DNA of 64,000 nt from Desulfobulbus sp. (lineage in GTDB: Bacteria; Desulfobacterota; Desulfobulbia; Desulfobulbales; Desulfobulbaceae): the NCBI RefSeq assembly GCF_030824455.1, contig NZ_JAVBXR010000117.1, forward strand, positions 46,673 through 110,672, in the 5' to 3' direction. The position numbers and the translations under genes were made by a program. Below the pieces are notes generated by a model. The model had not been told where the DNA came from. It saw only the letters and a list, made by a program, of their open reading frames with translations, and did not search any database. This document shows, piece after piece, positions 29,265 to 42,409 of the stretch; positions within the stretch are counted from its first letter, which is position 1, and each line of letters opens with the position of its first letter.

Positions 29265-31385
29265 ATGAAGATTCAAACGCATTCCATCCAATTCAAACTG
29301 CTGGCCACTGGATTGTTGTCGGTCCTGCTGCCCCTCTTGATCGTCGGGTACTTTGCCGTGACCAAATCCTCCGAGGCCCTCACCGTCCTCTCCATGGACA
29401 AAGCTCAAACCATGGCCGGCGATCTGTCGCGACTGGTGGGCAACCTGATGCACGCCGAAAAAGAAACGGCCGCCACCCTGGCCGACTCGCAGATGCTGGT
29501 CGCCAGCCTGGAGAAGCTCTCGAGTGCAAGCGGCGACGCGGGCAAGGAGCTCACCCAGGCGATGTTCGCCTATCTCAGTCGTCGATTCAAGGTGATGAAC
29601 GAGGGCGGGCAATACCAGGGGATTTTTATCACCGACCCTTCCGGACAAATCCTTACCGGCGCGCTTGCCGGCGGCGAGGAGTACGGCAAGGTGTCGGTGG
29701 CCAACGATGAGGAATTCATCAAGGCCAAACAGACCGGCGCGGCCGCCATCGGCGAGATGATGCAGTCCAAGGCCACCGCCAACCTGATCGTCCCCATCGC
29801 CGCCCCGCTGCACTCCTCGGCCAACCAGTTCCTGGGGGTTGTCGGCCTGGTGCTCAAAGCCGAGTATTTCACCCACCTGGTTGCCGACCGCAAGGTCGGC
29901 GAGACCGGATACCCCTTCATGATCAACAAAGAGGGGATCGTGCTCGCCCATCCCAAAGCGGAATATCTCCTCAAACTCAACCTTGCCGCCAGCAAAGGCA
30001 TGGAAGACTTCATCCCCCTGATGGTTGCCGGCAAGAGCGGCGCCGCCCCTTACGTTTTTAACGACATCAGCAAGATCGCCGGATTCGCTCCGGTCGGCGT
30101 CAATGGTTGGTCGGTTGCCGTGACCCAGAATGCGGAGGAATTCCTGCTCGCCTCCAACCAGATTCGGACCATCATTCTGGTTGTGCTGGCCGTTGCCCTG
30201 AGTGTCGTGACCCTGATCCTGGTCGTCTCCATCCGCCGGATCGTCCGCCCGATCAACGCCGCCGTGGCCGGACTCAAGGATATTGCCCAGGGCGAGGGCG
30301 ACCTGACCATGCGCCTTCAGGTCAGCAGCAAAGACGAGGTCGGCGAATTGGCCGTCTGGTTCAACGTTTTCATCGACAAACTGCAGCACATCATCAGCGA
30401 CGTTGCCGGCGGCATCCATACCCTGTCCTCCTCTTCAACCGAATTATCAAAGATTTCCGAGCAGATGAACCAGGGCGCACAGCAGGCTTCCGCGAAATCG
30501 AACACCGTGGCCGCCGCCGCCGAGGAGATGAGCGCCAACATGAACAATGTGGCCGCCGCCATGGAGCAATCGACCACCAACACCAACATTGTGGCCACCG
30601 CCTCGGAAGAGATGTCCTCGACCATCGGCGAGATTGCCCAGCATGCGGAAAATGCGCGGCTCATCTCGGAAAACGCGGCAAAAAAAGCGAGCGAGGCCAC
30701 CAACAACATCAACGAACTGGGCGAATCGGCCAAATCGATCGGCAAGGTGATTGAAACCATCACCGAAATCTCCGAGCAGGTCAATCTACTGGCCCTCAAC
30801 GCCACCATCGAGGCGGCGCGGGCCGGCGAAGCGGGCAAGGGATTTGCCGTAGTCGCCAATGAAATCAAGGAACTGGCCAAACAGACGGCGGCCGCCACCT
30901 ACGACATCAAGGACAAGGTGGGCAACATTCAAGGAACCACCGCCAAGACGGTCCAGCAAATCTCCGAGATCAACGCGGTCATCACCGACGTCAACGAGGT
31001 GGTGAGCAGCATTGCCACCGCAGTGGAGGAACAAACCGCAGCCACGGCCGAGATTTCAAGCAACGTCAACCAGATGGCTCAAGGGATCAGCGAGGTCAAC
31101 GAAAACGTCAACCAGAGTTCGGTGGTGGCGACCGAGATTGCCAAGGAAATCACCGACGTCAGCGCCATTGCCGGCGAAATGTTCACCAGCAGCTCCCAGG
31201 TCAGCACCAGCGCCCTTGATTTGTCCGCCCTGGCGGAACAACTCAACCAGATGGTCGGCCAGTTCAAAACCGAAGAGACTTCGGCTAAAACGGTTAAGAC
31301 GACCAAGCCGCAGCCGCAATCGGTCTACACGGCCAAACCGGCGGCCGCCGGCGCAATGGGTTACAACCGACCAGCACGGACATGA
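29265..31385 (+). CDS. Methyl-accepting chemotaxis protein with dCache sensor
   Basis: 706 residues from ATG 29265. AAGGAG seven bases upstream selects it over an in-frame TTG at 29259. An N-terminal helix ([19 protein letters not shown]), a periplasmic double-Cache domain (about 35-300), a second helix ([20 protein letters not shown]), a HAMP domain and a cytoplasmic signalling domain follow in order. The hairpin tip reads [27 protein letters not shown], the standard CheA/CheW-contacting sequence. The C-terminus is Pro/Lys-rich without an obvious CheR-tethering pentapeptide. The stop overlaps the start of the next gene (ATGA), a hybrid kinase with a similar periplasmic sensor. Transcription probably starts at the sigma-54 promoter at 29180. 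Small organic ligands are typical for dCache receptors; the one here is unknown. Confidence 0.95.
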   Translation: MKIQTHSIQFKLLATGLLSVLLPLLIVGYFAVTKSSEALTVLSMDKAQTMAGDLSRLVGNLMHAEKETAATLADSQMLVASLEKLSSASGDAGKELTQAMFAYLSRRFKVMNEGGQYQGIFITDPSGQILTGALAGGEEYGKVSVANDEEFIKAKQTGAAAIGEMMQSKATANLIVPIAAPLHSSANQFLGVVGLVLKAEYFTHLVADRKVGETGYPFMINKEGIVLAHPKAEYLLKLNLAASKGMEDFIPLMVAGKSGAAPYVFNDISKIAGFAPVGVNGWSVAVTQNAEEFLLASNQIRTIILVVLAVALSVVTLILVVSIRRIVRPINAAVAGLKDIAQGEGDLTMRLQVSSKDEVGELAVWFNVFIDKLQHIISDVAGGIHTLSSSSTELSKISEQMNQGAQQASAKSNTVAAAAEEMSANMNNVAAAMEQSTTNTNIVATASEEMSSTIGEIAQHAENARLISENAAKKASEATNNINELGESAKSIGKVIETITEISEQVNLLALNATIEAARAGEAGKGFAVVANEIKELAKQTAAATYDIKDKVGNIQGTTAKTVQQISEINAVITDVNEVVSSIATAVEEQTAATAEISSNVNQMAQGISEVNENVNQSSVVATEIAKEITDVSAIAGEMFTSSSQVSTSALDLSALAEQLNQMVGQFKTEETSAKTVKTTKPQPQSVYTAKPAAAGAMGYNRPART

Positions 31386-33766
31386 AATCCAGCCTGGGCA
31401 AACGAATTCTCGCCCCCACGCTGGCCCTGGTTGCGGCGGGATTGGCGATCACCCTGGTGGTCACCTATCTCACGGCACGGCAGGCGGCGCACGAGGAACT
31501 GGCGAACCGCATGCAACGGGAGACGCAACTTGCCGCCCGGCTGATCGACAGTTGGCTGCAGGCGCGAACCACCGACCTGACCATCTGGGCGCAGCAGACA
31601 GTCTTGACTGAAGCCCTGACCGAGCAGGGATATTACGGCAAAAGCGCCCGGGACGGCGCCGCTCTATTTCTGAGCGTCCTGCGGCAGGGACACCCTTTTT
31701 ACGAAAGCGTTTTTCTGGCCAATGTGCAGGGAGAGGTGACCGTCTTTTCCACCATGGCGGACCACCCCCTTGCCCAAATCAACCTGGCGGATCGTCCCTA
31801 TTTTCAGGAGGCGTTGGCCGGCAACAAGGCGATCTCGCCGATCCTGGTCAGTCGTCTCACCGGCCACCGCATTTTTGTGGTCGCGGCCCCGGTGCGCGCC
31901 AACGAGAAAATTGTCGGCGTGATCGGCGGCGTGGTGGATGCGGCCGCATTCCAGACCCTCTTTCTCAACGACTTCAAGCTGAAAAAAAATGGCGAGGCCG
32001 TGCTTGCCGATGCGGACGGCCTGGTGATCGCCAGTTCGCGGGACAATGAGCGCGAACGCTCCCTGCAGCCCGATGTGCTGCAGCGCATCACCCCAGGCCG
32101 CCCAGGCATGTTCACCCACCGGCTTGACGCGGCCAACATGCTGACCGTGTTTCAACCGCTCCAGCACGGCGCATGGACCTTTTTCCTCGATCAATCGCTG
32201 GACGCCACCCTCCAACCGCTGCTCAAGGCCGAAAAGATCAGCGCGACCACTGGATTGGTCCTGTTTACACTGCTTGCCTCGATTATCGCGTCCCTCTTTC
32301 GCCGGTTGGTCACGGAACGCCTGCAGACCATGTTGCAGCGCATTGAACAGATCAAGGCCGGCGATCTGAGCGGCCGCATCCCCTTGCCTGCGGCAGTCGA
32401 GGACGAAGTGTCCGGGCTCATCGAATCGTTCAACGCCATGATCGCCCAGTTGGACGCCGCCATGAAGAAGCTCAACGGCGAGATCGAGGTCCGCAAATCC
32501 ACCGAACAGATGCTGGCCTATCACCAGGAAAATCTGGAGCACATCATCGCCGACCGCAGCCTGGCGCTGGAAAGCGAGATCATTGAACGCAAACGGGTTG
32601 AAGAGCGGCTGGCCCGGGTGGAAAAACTGGAGATGATCGGGGCCCTTGCCGGCGGCGTGGCCCACGATCTCAACAACATCCTCTCGGGCATCATCACCTA
32701 CCCCGATCTGCTGCTGCTCAAACTCCCCGCCGACAGCCCGCTGGTCAAGCCCCTGCAATCGATCAAACTCTCCGGCGAAAAGGCCGCCGCCATCATCCAG
32801 GATCTGCTGACCCTGGCCAGGCGCGGGGCCAGGGTCAAAAAGGAGACGGTCTGCCTCAACCGGGTGATTGCGGAATATCTCCACAGCCCGGAACATCAAC
32901 AGCTGCGGTCGCGACGGCCGGACATCGAAGTGGTCGCGGCATGCGGCACGGATCTCCATCCGGTTGTCGGGTCCCTGGCGGCGCTGACCAAAGCGGTGAT
33001 CAATCTGACCTGCAATGCGGCCGAGGCCATGGGTCAGGGCGGAACCATCCGCATCGCCACCGAAAATCGGCGCCTCGACACGACCCTGAAACGCTACGAA
33101 CAGATCAACCCCGGCCAGTATGCGGTGTTGACGGTCGAGGATCAGGGCGGCGGCATCGAGCCCGAAGATCTCGCCCGAATCTTTGAACCCTTTCACACCA
33201 GCAAAAAGATGGGCCAGGGCGGCACCGGCCTGGGCATGGCCGTTGTCTGGGGAACCGTCAAGGATCACGACGGCTTCATCGACTGCGCCAGCCAAAAAGG
33301 ACAGGGCGCCCGGTTCGAGCTCTACTTTCCGGCAACCGCTGATCCGGTTCAAGAACCCCCTCCGCACACGCCGCGCACCCCCGATGTTCAGGGCCGGGGA
33401 GAAAAAATACTGATCATTGACGATTCCCGCGAGCAGCGGGAGCTTGCCGCAGCCACGCTCAAGGAACTGGGCTACGCCACCGCGACCGCCGCCACCGGTG
33501 AGGAAGGGGCGGCGTTGCTTGCGCGGGAACCATGCGCCCTTGTCCTGCTGGACATGATGCTCGGCCCGGGAATAGACGGATTGAACACCTACAGGCGGAT
33601 CCGCGAGCAGGTCCCGCAACAAAAAGTGGTGATCGTCAGCGGCTACGCGGAATCGGAACGGGTGGCAACCGCCCTGCGCCTCGGAGTCCGGGAGTATCTA
33701 AAAAAACCCTACGCAATCGCCGAACTGGGCCAAACGGTCCGGAGGGTGCTGGACGCGCAAGGGTAA
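31382..33766 (+). CDS. Membrane hybrid histidine kinase (dCache-HAMP-HisKA-HATPase-REC)
   Basis: 794 residues. A first transmembrane helix ([19 protein letters not shown]) precedes a periplasmic dCache domain (about 40-280). A second helix ([16 protein letters not shown]), HAMP, coiled coil, H-box [11 protein letters not shown] (His428), HATPase ([17 protein letters not shown]) and a C-terminal receiver ([13 protein letters not shown]) follow. It overlaps the chemoreceptor upstream by four bases and shares its sensor architecture, so both may read the same ligand class. One would steer swimming and the other gene expression. The nearby NtrC-family regulator is the natural phosphorelay target, which would make the operon self-regulating through its sigma-54 promoter. 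That link is inferred from position only. Confidence 0.93.
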   Translation: MKSSLGKRILAPTLALVAAGLAITLVVTYLTARQAAHEELANRMQRETQLAARLIDSWLQARTTDLTIWAQQTVLTEALTEQGYYGKSARDGAALFLSVLRQGHPFYESVFLANVQGEVTVFSTMADHPLAQINLADRPYFQEALAGNKAISPILVSRLTGHRIFVVAAPVRANEKIVGVIGGVVDAAAFQTLFLNDFKLKKNGEAVLADADGLVIASSRDNERERSLQPDVLQRITPGRPGMFTHRLDAANMLTVFQPLQHGAWTFFLDQSLDATLQPLLKAEKISATTGLVLFTLLASIIASLFRRLVTERLQTMLQRIEQIKAGDLSGRIPLPAAVEDEVSGLIESFNAMIAQLDAAMKKLNGEIEVRKSTEQMLAYHQENLEHIIADRSLALESEIIERKRVEERLARVEKLEMIGALAGGVAHDLNNILSGIITYPDLLLLKLPADSPLVKPLQSIKLSGEKAAAIIQDLLTLARRGARVKKETVCLNRVIAEYLHSPEHQQLRSRRPDIEVVAACGTDLHPVVGSLAALTKAVINLTCNAAEAMGQGGTIRIATENRRLDTTLKRYEQINPGQYAVLTVEDQGGGIEPEDLARIFEPFHTSKKMGQGGTGLGMAVVWGTVKDHDGFIDCASQKGQGARFELYFPATADPVQEPPPHTPRTPDVQGRGEKILIIDDSREQRELAAATLKELGYATATAATGEEGAALLAREPCALVLLDMMLGPGIDGLNTYRRIREQVPQQKVVIVSGYAESERVATALRLGVREYLKKPYAIAELGQTVRRVLDAQG

Positions 33767-33884
33767 AACCGGGCGCGGTCGGCAAGCAAGCAACAACGGC
33801 CCCGCCCCACGGCGCCTTCGCACGCTGAGGAGGCGCAGCACAGCATTCATTTCACCCCTTGTTTTGTTGAATCAATGAGTTGCC

Positions 33885-36854
33885 ATGAACATACAACCGC
33901 AAGGCATCCTTTCCAAAACGCTCTTCATCGTCTGCGCCGTGGTGCTGGCGCTGACCACGATCCTGGCTGCGACCTCCTACCGCCTCGTGACCCGCCAGTT
34001 TTCGTCCCTGGAAAACGACGAGGCCAGAGTTAATCTCGAACGGGTGATCAACGAGCTGGAGAACGCCCGCAAGGCCCTGGACGCCAAGGTTGCCGACTGG
34101 GCGCCCTGGGACGAGACCTCTGCCTTTATCGGGGGAACCAACAACGACTACGTTGCCAACAACCTCTCGGTGGAGACTTTCCAGACCCTGCAGCTCCATT
34201 TCATGCTCTTTTTCGACGCCAAATCCGCCCTGGTCCATCAAGTGTTCTATGATCAGGAGGCGCAGCAAACCGTTGCCCCGGACAACGCCGTGGTCGAGGC
34301 CGTCCGGCTGCTGCCGCAGTTGTTGCAGCACGACTCGGTCAAGGACACGAAATCCGGGCTGGTTCTGACCTCTTCCGGCCCGGTGCTGCTGGCGTCGGCG
34401 CCGATCGTCACCAGCACCTTCCAGGGGCCCATCCGTGGAACCTTGATTTTCGGTTGCTATATCGACGCCCACAAAGTGAAGCAGATCGGCGAGAGCACCA
34501 GGCTGGCGGTGGAGATGCACCCCTACCAGGACAAGCGGCAGATGTTCCGCGACGCCGCCGTGCAGACGCTGGCCGATGCGGGTCATGCGGCCGCCAACCC
34601 GTTCGTCGCCCAGGCGAGCGACGACCAGGTGATGCACGGCTATGTGCAGGTGAACGACGTTACAGGCGCGCCCGCCATCGTCCTTTCGATCAGCCAGCCG
34701 CGAACGATTTTTCGCCAAGGCCTGGCCATGTGGCGCGAACACGTCCTGGCCCTGGCCGGCATGGGGGGGCTCTTCGTCCTGCTGCTGGTGCTGCTGTTGC
34801 ACCGGGGCATCCTGCGCCACCTGACCCGGCTGACGGAGGAAGTGCAAACCATTGGCCGCGAAGGCCGCCACGATTTGCGGGTAGCGGCAACCACGGCCGA
34901 CGAAATCGGCGAACTCGCAGCCCAGATCAACGGCATGCTGGGTTCGCTGCAGAAACTGCAGAACCTGCGCCGCGACAACGAACAACACCTGCACCACATT
35001 CTTGACTCCATCAACTGCGGCGTCATGATCGTCGAAGCCGAGGGACAGCGGATCGTGTCCGTCAATACAACCGGCGCCACCCTGCTCGGTCGCGCGCCTG
35101 AGGAGATTGTCGGCAAGGTCTGCGCCCAGATGGTCTGCCCAGGTGAGGAACGTCCGTGTTCGCTGCCGGATGCAAGCCAACCGACGCCGCTTTGCGTATG
35201 CAGCATCCAACGCGCCGACGGCAGCCAGTTGCCGGTGCTGAAAAGCGTGTCCCTGATTGAGCGGAACGGTCAACGGCATCGTGTGGAAAGTTTCATTGAC
35301 GTCAGCGAGTTGAAAAAAACCCAACTGGAGCTGCAGGCCAGCGAAATAAAATACCGCCAATTCTTTGACGATGATCTCACCGGCAATTTCATCAGCTCGG
35401 TTGACGGCTTGATCCTGGACTGCAACCGCGCCTTTGCAACCATGCTCGGCTATCAGAGCGTTGCAGAGGCGCAAGGGGTCAACATCCGGGCCCATTATTT
35501 TTCCCCGGAGCATCGCGCAGCGCTGCTTGATCGGCTGCAGCACCAGGGGAAAATCGAACGACATCAGGGCGCGATGCAACGTCTCGACGGCCAGGTCGTC
35601 TACTGCGTCTGCACCTTGATCGGCGAGTTCGATCAACAGGGCGTCTTGGTGCAGACCCGGGGCCATCTTTTTGACGACAGCAAGCGGGTCCTGCTGGAAC
35701 GAGAGATCCGGCAGGCGCAAAAGATGGAGGCCATCGGCGCCCTGGCCGGCGGCATTGCCCATGATTTCAACAACATCCTGGCTGGAATGATGGGCTACAC
35801 CGAAATCGTCATGCGCAACCTCAACGAAGTACCGGATTCAAAAAATCAGCGCAATCTCAGCCACATTCTTGCCGCCGGCGAGCGGGCCAGGGATCTCATC
35901 CAGAAGATTCTGACCTTCAGCCGCCAGACGGAAACCGACCAGCGACCAATCCGGGTGCAGCGGACGGTCGACGATGTGTTGCAGTTGATTCGGGCCAGCC
36001 TGCCGGCCACCATCGCCATTGAGCCGCAGTACAACTCCCAGGCCACGGTGTTGGCGGATCCGATTCAGATCCACCAGGTGTTCATGAACCTGTGCGCCAA
36101 TGCCGGCCACGCCATGAAAGAACAGGGCGGGATCCTGAGCGTCAGACTGGACGACATGGTCCTGGACGACCGATTCGCGGCCCTTTATCCCGAAATTACC
36201 CCCGGCGATTTTGTGCGCATCGAGATCGCCGACACCGGCCAGGGCATTCCCGCCCACCTGATGGACCGGATCTTTGACCCCTTTTTCACCACCAAAAAGA
36301 AAGGGGAAGGCACGGGCCTGGGCCTGTCCATGGTGCATGGCATCGTCAGCGGCATGCACGGCCTGATCCTGGTTGACTCCCAGCCCGGGCAGGGCGCCCG
36401 GTTCACCCTGTATCTCCCCAGAATCAAGGAGGAAGAAGCCATGGATCCGGTTGCCCATCAGGCCATTCCAACCGGCCGCGAGCATGTGGTCTATGTCGAC
36501 GACGAGGAATTTCTGGTGGACGTCGGCTCCGAAATCCTGCGCGGCCTCGGTTATCAGGTGACCGGGTTTACCGACAGCGGCGAGGCCCTGCGCTTTGTCC
36601 AGGCGCGCGCCCCGGAGGTGGATCTGGTGGTCTCGGATATGACCATGCCCAAGCTCACGGGATTGGAGTTGGCCCAGAGCCTGCAGCAGCTCGACTCGCC
36701 GCCGCCGGTGATCATCTGCACCGGCCACAACGAGGGACAGACCAAGGCCGAGCTGGCGACCATGGGCATCCATGACCTGCTGCTCAAGCCGGTCACGGTC
36801 AACAAACTGGCCGTGACCGTCCGCGCCGTGCTCGACAACCACAGGCAGAGGTGA
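33885..36854 (+). CDS. Membrane hybrid kinase with CHASE4 sensor (CHASE4-HAMP-PAS-PAS-HisKA-HATPase-REC)
   Basis: 989 residues. An N-terminal helix (TLFIVCAVVLALTTILAATS), a periplasmic CHASE4 domain (about 40-270, with DWAPWDETSAFI and NDYVANNL) and a second helix (LALAGMGGLFVLLLVLLL) are followed by HAMP and two PAS domains. The first PAS carries a cysteine cluster (Cys413, 418, 425, 437, 439). The H-box [11 protein letters not shown] (His626), HATPase (DTGQGIPA, GTGLGLSMV) and receiver (VDDE, LVVSDMTMP) complete it. It is separated from the previous gene by 118 bases with no clear terminator. The Shine-Dalgarno sequence is weak (GAG before the ATG). The cysteines could bind a metal or cluster and sense redox; this is inference from spacing. 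Confidence 0.92.
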   Translation: MNIQPQGILSKTLFIVCAVVLALTTILAATSYRLVTRQFSSLENDEARVNLERVINELENARKALDAKVADWAPWDETSAFIGGTNNDYVANNLSVETFQTLQLHFMLFFDAKSALVHQVFYDQEAQQTVAPDNAVVEAVRLLPQLLQHDSVKDTKSGLVLTSSGPVLLASAPIVTSTFQGPIRGTLIFGCYIDAHKVKQIGESTRLAVEMHPYQDKRQMFRDAAVQTLADAGHAAANPFVAQASDDQVMHGYVQVNDVTGAPAIVLSISQPRTIFRQGLAMWREHVLALAGMGGLFVLLLVLLLHRGILRHLTRLTEEVQTIGREGRHDLRVAATTADEIGELAAQINGMLGSLQKLQNLRRDNEQHLHHILDSINCGVMIVEAEGQRIVSVNTTGATLLGRAPEEIVGKVCAQMVCPGEERPCSLPDASQPTPLCVCSIQRADGSQLPVLKSVSLIERNGQRHRVESFIDVSELKKTQLELQASEIKYRQFFDDDLTGNFISSVDGLILDCNRAFATMLGYQSVAEAQGVNIRAHYFSPEHRAALLDRLQHQGKIERHQGAMQRLDGQVVYCVCTLIGEFDQQGVLVQTRGHLFDDSKRVLLEREIRQAQKMEAIGALAGGIAHDFNNILAGMMGYTEIVMRNLNEVPDSKNQRNLSHILAAGERARDLIQKILTFSRQTETDQRPIRVQRTVDDVLQLIRASLPATIAIEPQYNSQATVLADPIQIHQVFMNLCANAGHAMKEQGGILSVRLDDMVLDDRFAALYPEITPGDFVRIEIADTGQGIPAHLMDRIFDPFFTTKKKGEGTGLGLSMVHGIVSGMHGLILVDSQPGQGARFTLYLPRIKEEEAMDPVAHQAIPTGREHVVYVDDEEFLVDVGSEILRGLGYQVTGFTDSGEALRFVQARAPEVDLVVSDMTMPKLTGLELAQSLQQLDSPPPVIICTGHNEGQTKAELATMGIHDLLLKPVTVNKLAVTVRAVLDNHRQR

Positions 36855-36908
36855 ACACGTGCGATCTGCGCTTTTGACACAGCAATCGTTATGGTTTGCG
36901 CAACATCG

Positions 36909-36917
36909 TGGTACAAT
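36909..36917 (+). promoter_or_regulatory. Extended -10 promoter before the PotD-like/c-di-GMP operon
   Basis: TGGTACAAT (extended -10, TG-N-TACAAT) lies 64 bases before ATG 36981 in the AT-richer gap after the CHASE4 kinase. No good -35 sits at the right distance; TTGACA at 36874 is too far away. If real, the upstream candidate start at 36891 would not be transcribed, supporting 36981. Confidence 0.45.
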
Positions 36918-36980
36918 CACCCAGATTTCGAAAAAAAACGCCCCAGGCCTTCCGCCATTCAACGAGAGCAATTGGACCTT

Positions 36981-38114
36981 ATGTGTGCTTTCACTGTATT
37001 CCAGCATTTCCGACTCGCGAAAGGGCGCGCGTCGATCATCCGCCTCTGGGGTGGGGCGCTGATGATCGCTCTGATCCTGGCCAGCGGTTGCCGCGAGGCC
37101 GAGCCGCCAACCCCGCCGACTCCGCCGAAGCCCACCCTAGCCAAGGCATTGACGTTCTACGCCTTTGCCGAGGACATGCCCCAGTCGGTCCTGGACGCCT
37201 TTGCCGCCGAGTTTGGGGTTGCCGTCGATTACCAGCCGTTTCAATCTCCTGAAGAGGCGCAGGCAAGCATCGTTTCGGGCAAGGAATACGACCTGGTCCT
37301 GATTGAGCATCAACTCTTCCCCACCTTGTTGGAGCAACGCCTGCTGGCGGCAATCAACTTCCAACACATCCCGAACTTCAAAAACATCTCGGTCAATTTT
37401 CGCGACTTGGCGATGGATCCCGGCAACCGTTTTTCCATCCCCGCTTCCTATGGGACCACCGGTCTGATTGTGCGCACCGACCTGGTCGGGACCGGCCTGA
37501 GCCGCTGGGCCGATTTATGGAACCCGCGCTATGCCGGCAAGATCGGCCTGCGCGCCCAACCCCGTGAAATCATCGGCATGACCCTGCGCTCCCTGGGCTA
37601 TGCCTTTGCCTCGGAAAATCCCGAAGAACTTGAAGCCGCGCTCAAGCGTCTGCTGGAGCTGAAACCGGCGGCAACCATGCTCGCCATTGAGGCCGACAAC
37701 GCCGTTCGCCTGCTGCTCGACGGCAAGATCGCCATCCTCCACGGGTATGCCGAGGATTACCAAGAGGCCCACGAGCGCAACCCCGCCGTCGCCTATGTTC
37801 TGCCCCAGGAATGCACGGCTCTGTGGGGCGAGAGCTATGCCATCCCCGCCAACAGCCGGCGTCAGTATACCGCCGAGGTCTTTCTCAATTTTCTCCTCCG
37901 CCCGGAAATTACCGCCCAGATCATCAAGGAGAAAAAATACGCCCAGCCCAACGACGCCGCCCTGGCCCTGATCGATCCGGAACTCCGCGACAACGCCGTT
38001 GTTTTCCCCGCCAATCAGGACATCAAAAACGGCGTGCTCATTCAACCGCTGAGCCCGCAAGGGCAAAGCCTGTACACCGACGTCTGGGCGCGCTTCATGG
38101 CCGCCCATCACTGA
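36981..38114 (+). CDS. PotD-like polyamine-binding lipoprotein, first copy
   Basis: 377 residues from ATG 36981. A signal peptide (IIRLWGGALMIALILASGC) ends at a probable lipobox cysteine, followed by a Pro-rich linker. The rest is a periplasmic solute-binding fold of the spermidine/putrescine type: FYAFAEDMPQSVLDAF, SYGTTGLIVRTDLVG, RWADLWNPRYAGKIGL and a C-terminal FLNFLLRPEI. A longer open frame starts at 36891, but those 30 codons lie over the candidate promoter. It is a tandem paralogue of the next gene. No ABC permease or ATPase gene is present, and the next non-lipoprotein gene is a sensor kinase, so it likely works as a ligand receptor rather than in transport. The ligand (polyamine or another amine) is not proven. 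Confidence 0.88.
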   Translation: MCAFTVFQHFRLAKGRASIIRLWGGALMIALILASGCREAEPPTPPTPPKPTLAKALTFYAFAEDMPQSVLDAFAAEFGVAVDYQPFQSPEEAQASIVSGKEYDLVLIEHQLFPTLLEQRLLAAINFQHIPNFKNISVNFRDLAMDPGNRFSIPASYGTTGLIVRTDLVGTGLSRWADLWNPRYAGKIGLRAQPREIIGMTLRSLGYAFASENPEELEAALKRLLELKPAATMLAIEADNAVRLLLDGKIAILHGYAEDYQEAHERNPAVAYVLPQECTALWGESYAIPANSRRQYTAEVFLNFLLRPEITAQIIKEKKYAQPNDAALALIDPELRDNAVVFPANQDIKNGVLIQPLSPQGQSLYTDVWARFMAAHH

Positions 38115-38128
38115 AGGAGACCTCGTTC

Positions 38129-39228
38129 ATGCGTGCGCGCACCTGGTTCGTCATCGTCTGCGGCTTGCTGCTCAGCTGCCTGCTGCACGGCTGCAAAGAC
38201 CCGGCCCCCTTGGCTGAGTCCAAGGCCAAACCCCAGCTGGCCAAAGAATTGGTGTTCTACAACTGGGTGGACGACATGCCCCAATCGGTGCTGGACGCCT
38301 TTACCCAAGAATACGGGGTCAAGGTCCACTATGTGCCCTTTGGCTCCCAGGAAGAGGCGGTTACCAACATCCGCAGCGGCAAGGTCTACGATGTGGCGGT
38401 GGTGGAAAATCCGTTCATTCCCTCGCTGCTGGCGGCCAACCGGCTTGCCGAACTCAATTTTCTCCACATCCCCAACTTCAAGAACATCTCGCCCAACTTT
38501 CGCGATTTAGCCATTGATCCGGGCAACCGCTACACGGTCCCCTACCATTACGGCACCACCGGATTGCTGGTGCGCACCGATCTGGTCGGCGCGACGGTGA
38601 GCCGCTGGGCCGACCTGTGGGATCCGCGGTTTGCCGGCAAGGTGGCCATCCGGCTGCAACCGCGGGAATTGATCGGCCTGACCCTGCTCTCGCTCGGCCA
38701 TGCGCTGGGTTCGGAAAAACCCGAAGAGATCGACGCCGCGGTCGACCGGCTGATCACCCTGAAGAAATCAGCCCTTGTGGTCGACGTCGACAACGCCGAG
38801 GCGGTTGGCAAACTCCTCAGCGGCGAGGCCGTGATCCTGCTCGGCTGGCCGCTGGACTACCAATTGGCCAAGGCGGGTAATCCGACCGTCGCCTATGTCC
38901 TTCCCCAGGAGGGCACCGCCCTGTGGAGCGACAACTACGTGATTCCAGCCAGCAGCGCCAACGCCTACACCGCCGAGGTCTTCATCAATTTCCTGCTTCG
39001 CCCCGAGATCAGCGCCCAGATCGCCAATGAAAAAAATTATCCCACCGCCAACGAGGCCGCCCTTCCCCTGGTGCATCCAGACATTCGCAACGATCCGGTT
39101 ATCTTCCCTTCGGCCGACGAACTCCGCCGGGCCCATTTCTACCTGCCCTTGACCCCAGCCGGCGAAGCGCTCTACCAGCGCGCCTGGGAGCGCGTCCTGG
39201 CGGCAACCGCCGCCTCGAGAGAACGGCA

Positions 39229-39232
<4 letters not shown>
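38129..39232 (+). CDS. PotD-like polyamine-binding lipoprotein, second copy
   Basis: 367 residues. The start is fixed by GAAGGAGA eight bases upstream. A lipoprotein signal (VIVCGLLLSCLLHGC) is followed by a solute-binding domain collinear with the preceding gene (FYNWVDDMPQSVLDAF, HYGTTGLLVRTDLVG, RWADLWDPRFAGKVAI, FINFLLRPEI). The two copies differ throughout, including around presumed pocket residues (EADNAVRLL versus DVDNAEAVGKLL), so they may bind different amines or compete. The stop overlaps the start of the hybrid kinase by four bases (ATGA), tying this lipoprotein to the kinase in expression. The arrangement recalls NspS, the PotD homologue of Vibrio cholerae that signals through the c-di-GMP protein MbaA. 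Confidence 0.9.
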
Positions 39233-42378
<3,146 letters not shown>

Positions 42379-42409
42379 CGCGAACAATCGACATCCAAGG
42401 AAGGACGAG

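Noticed and set aside
36891..36980. Upstream start of the first PotD-like lipoprotein
   Set aside because: It would overlie the candidate extended -10 promoter and put about 30 polar residues before the lipoprotein signal.
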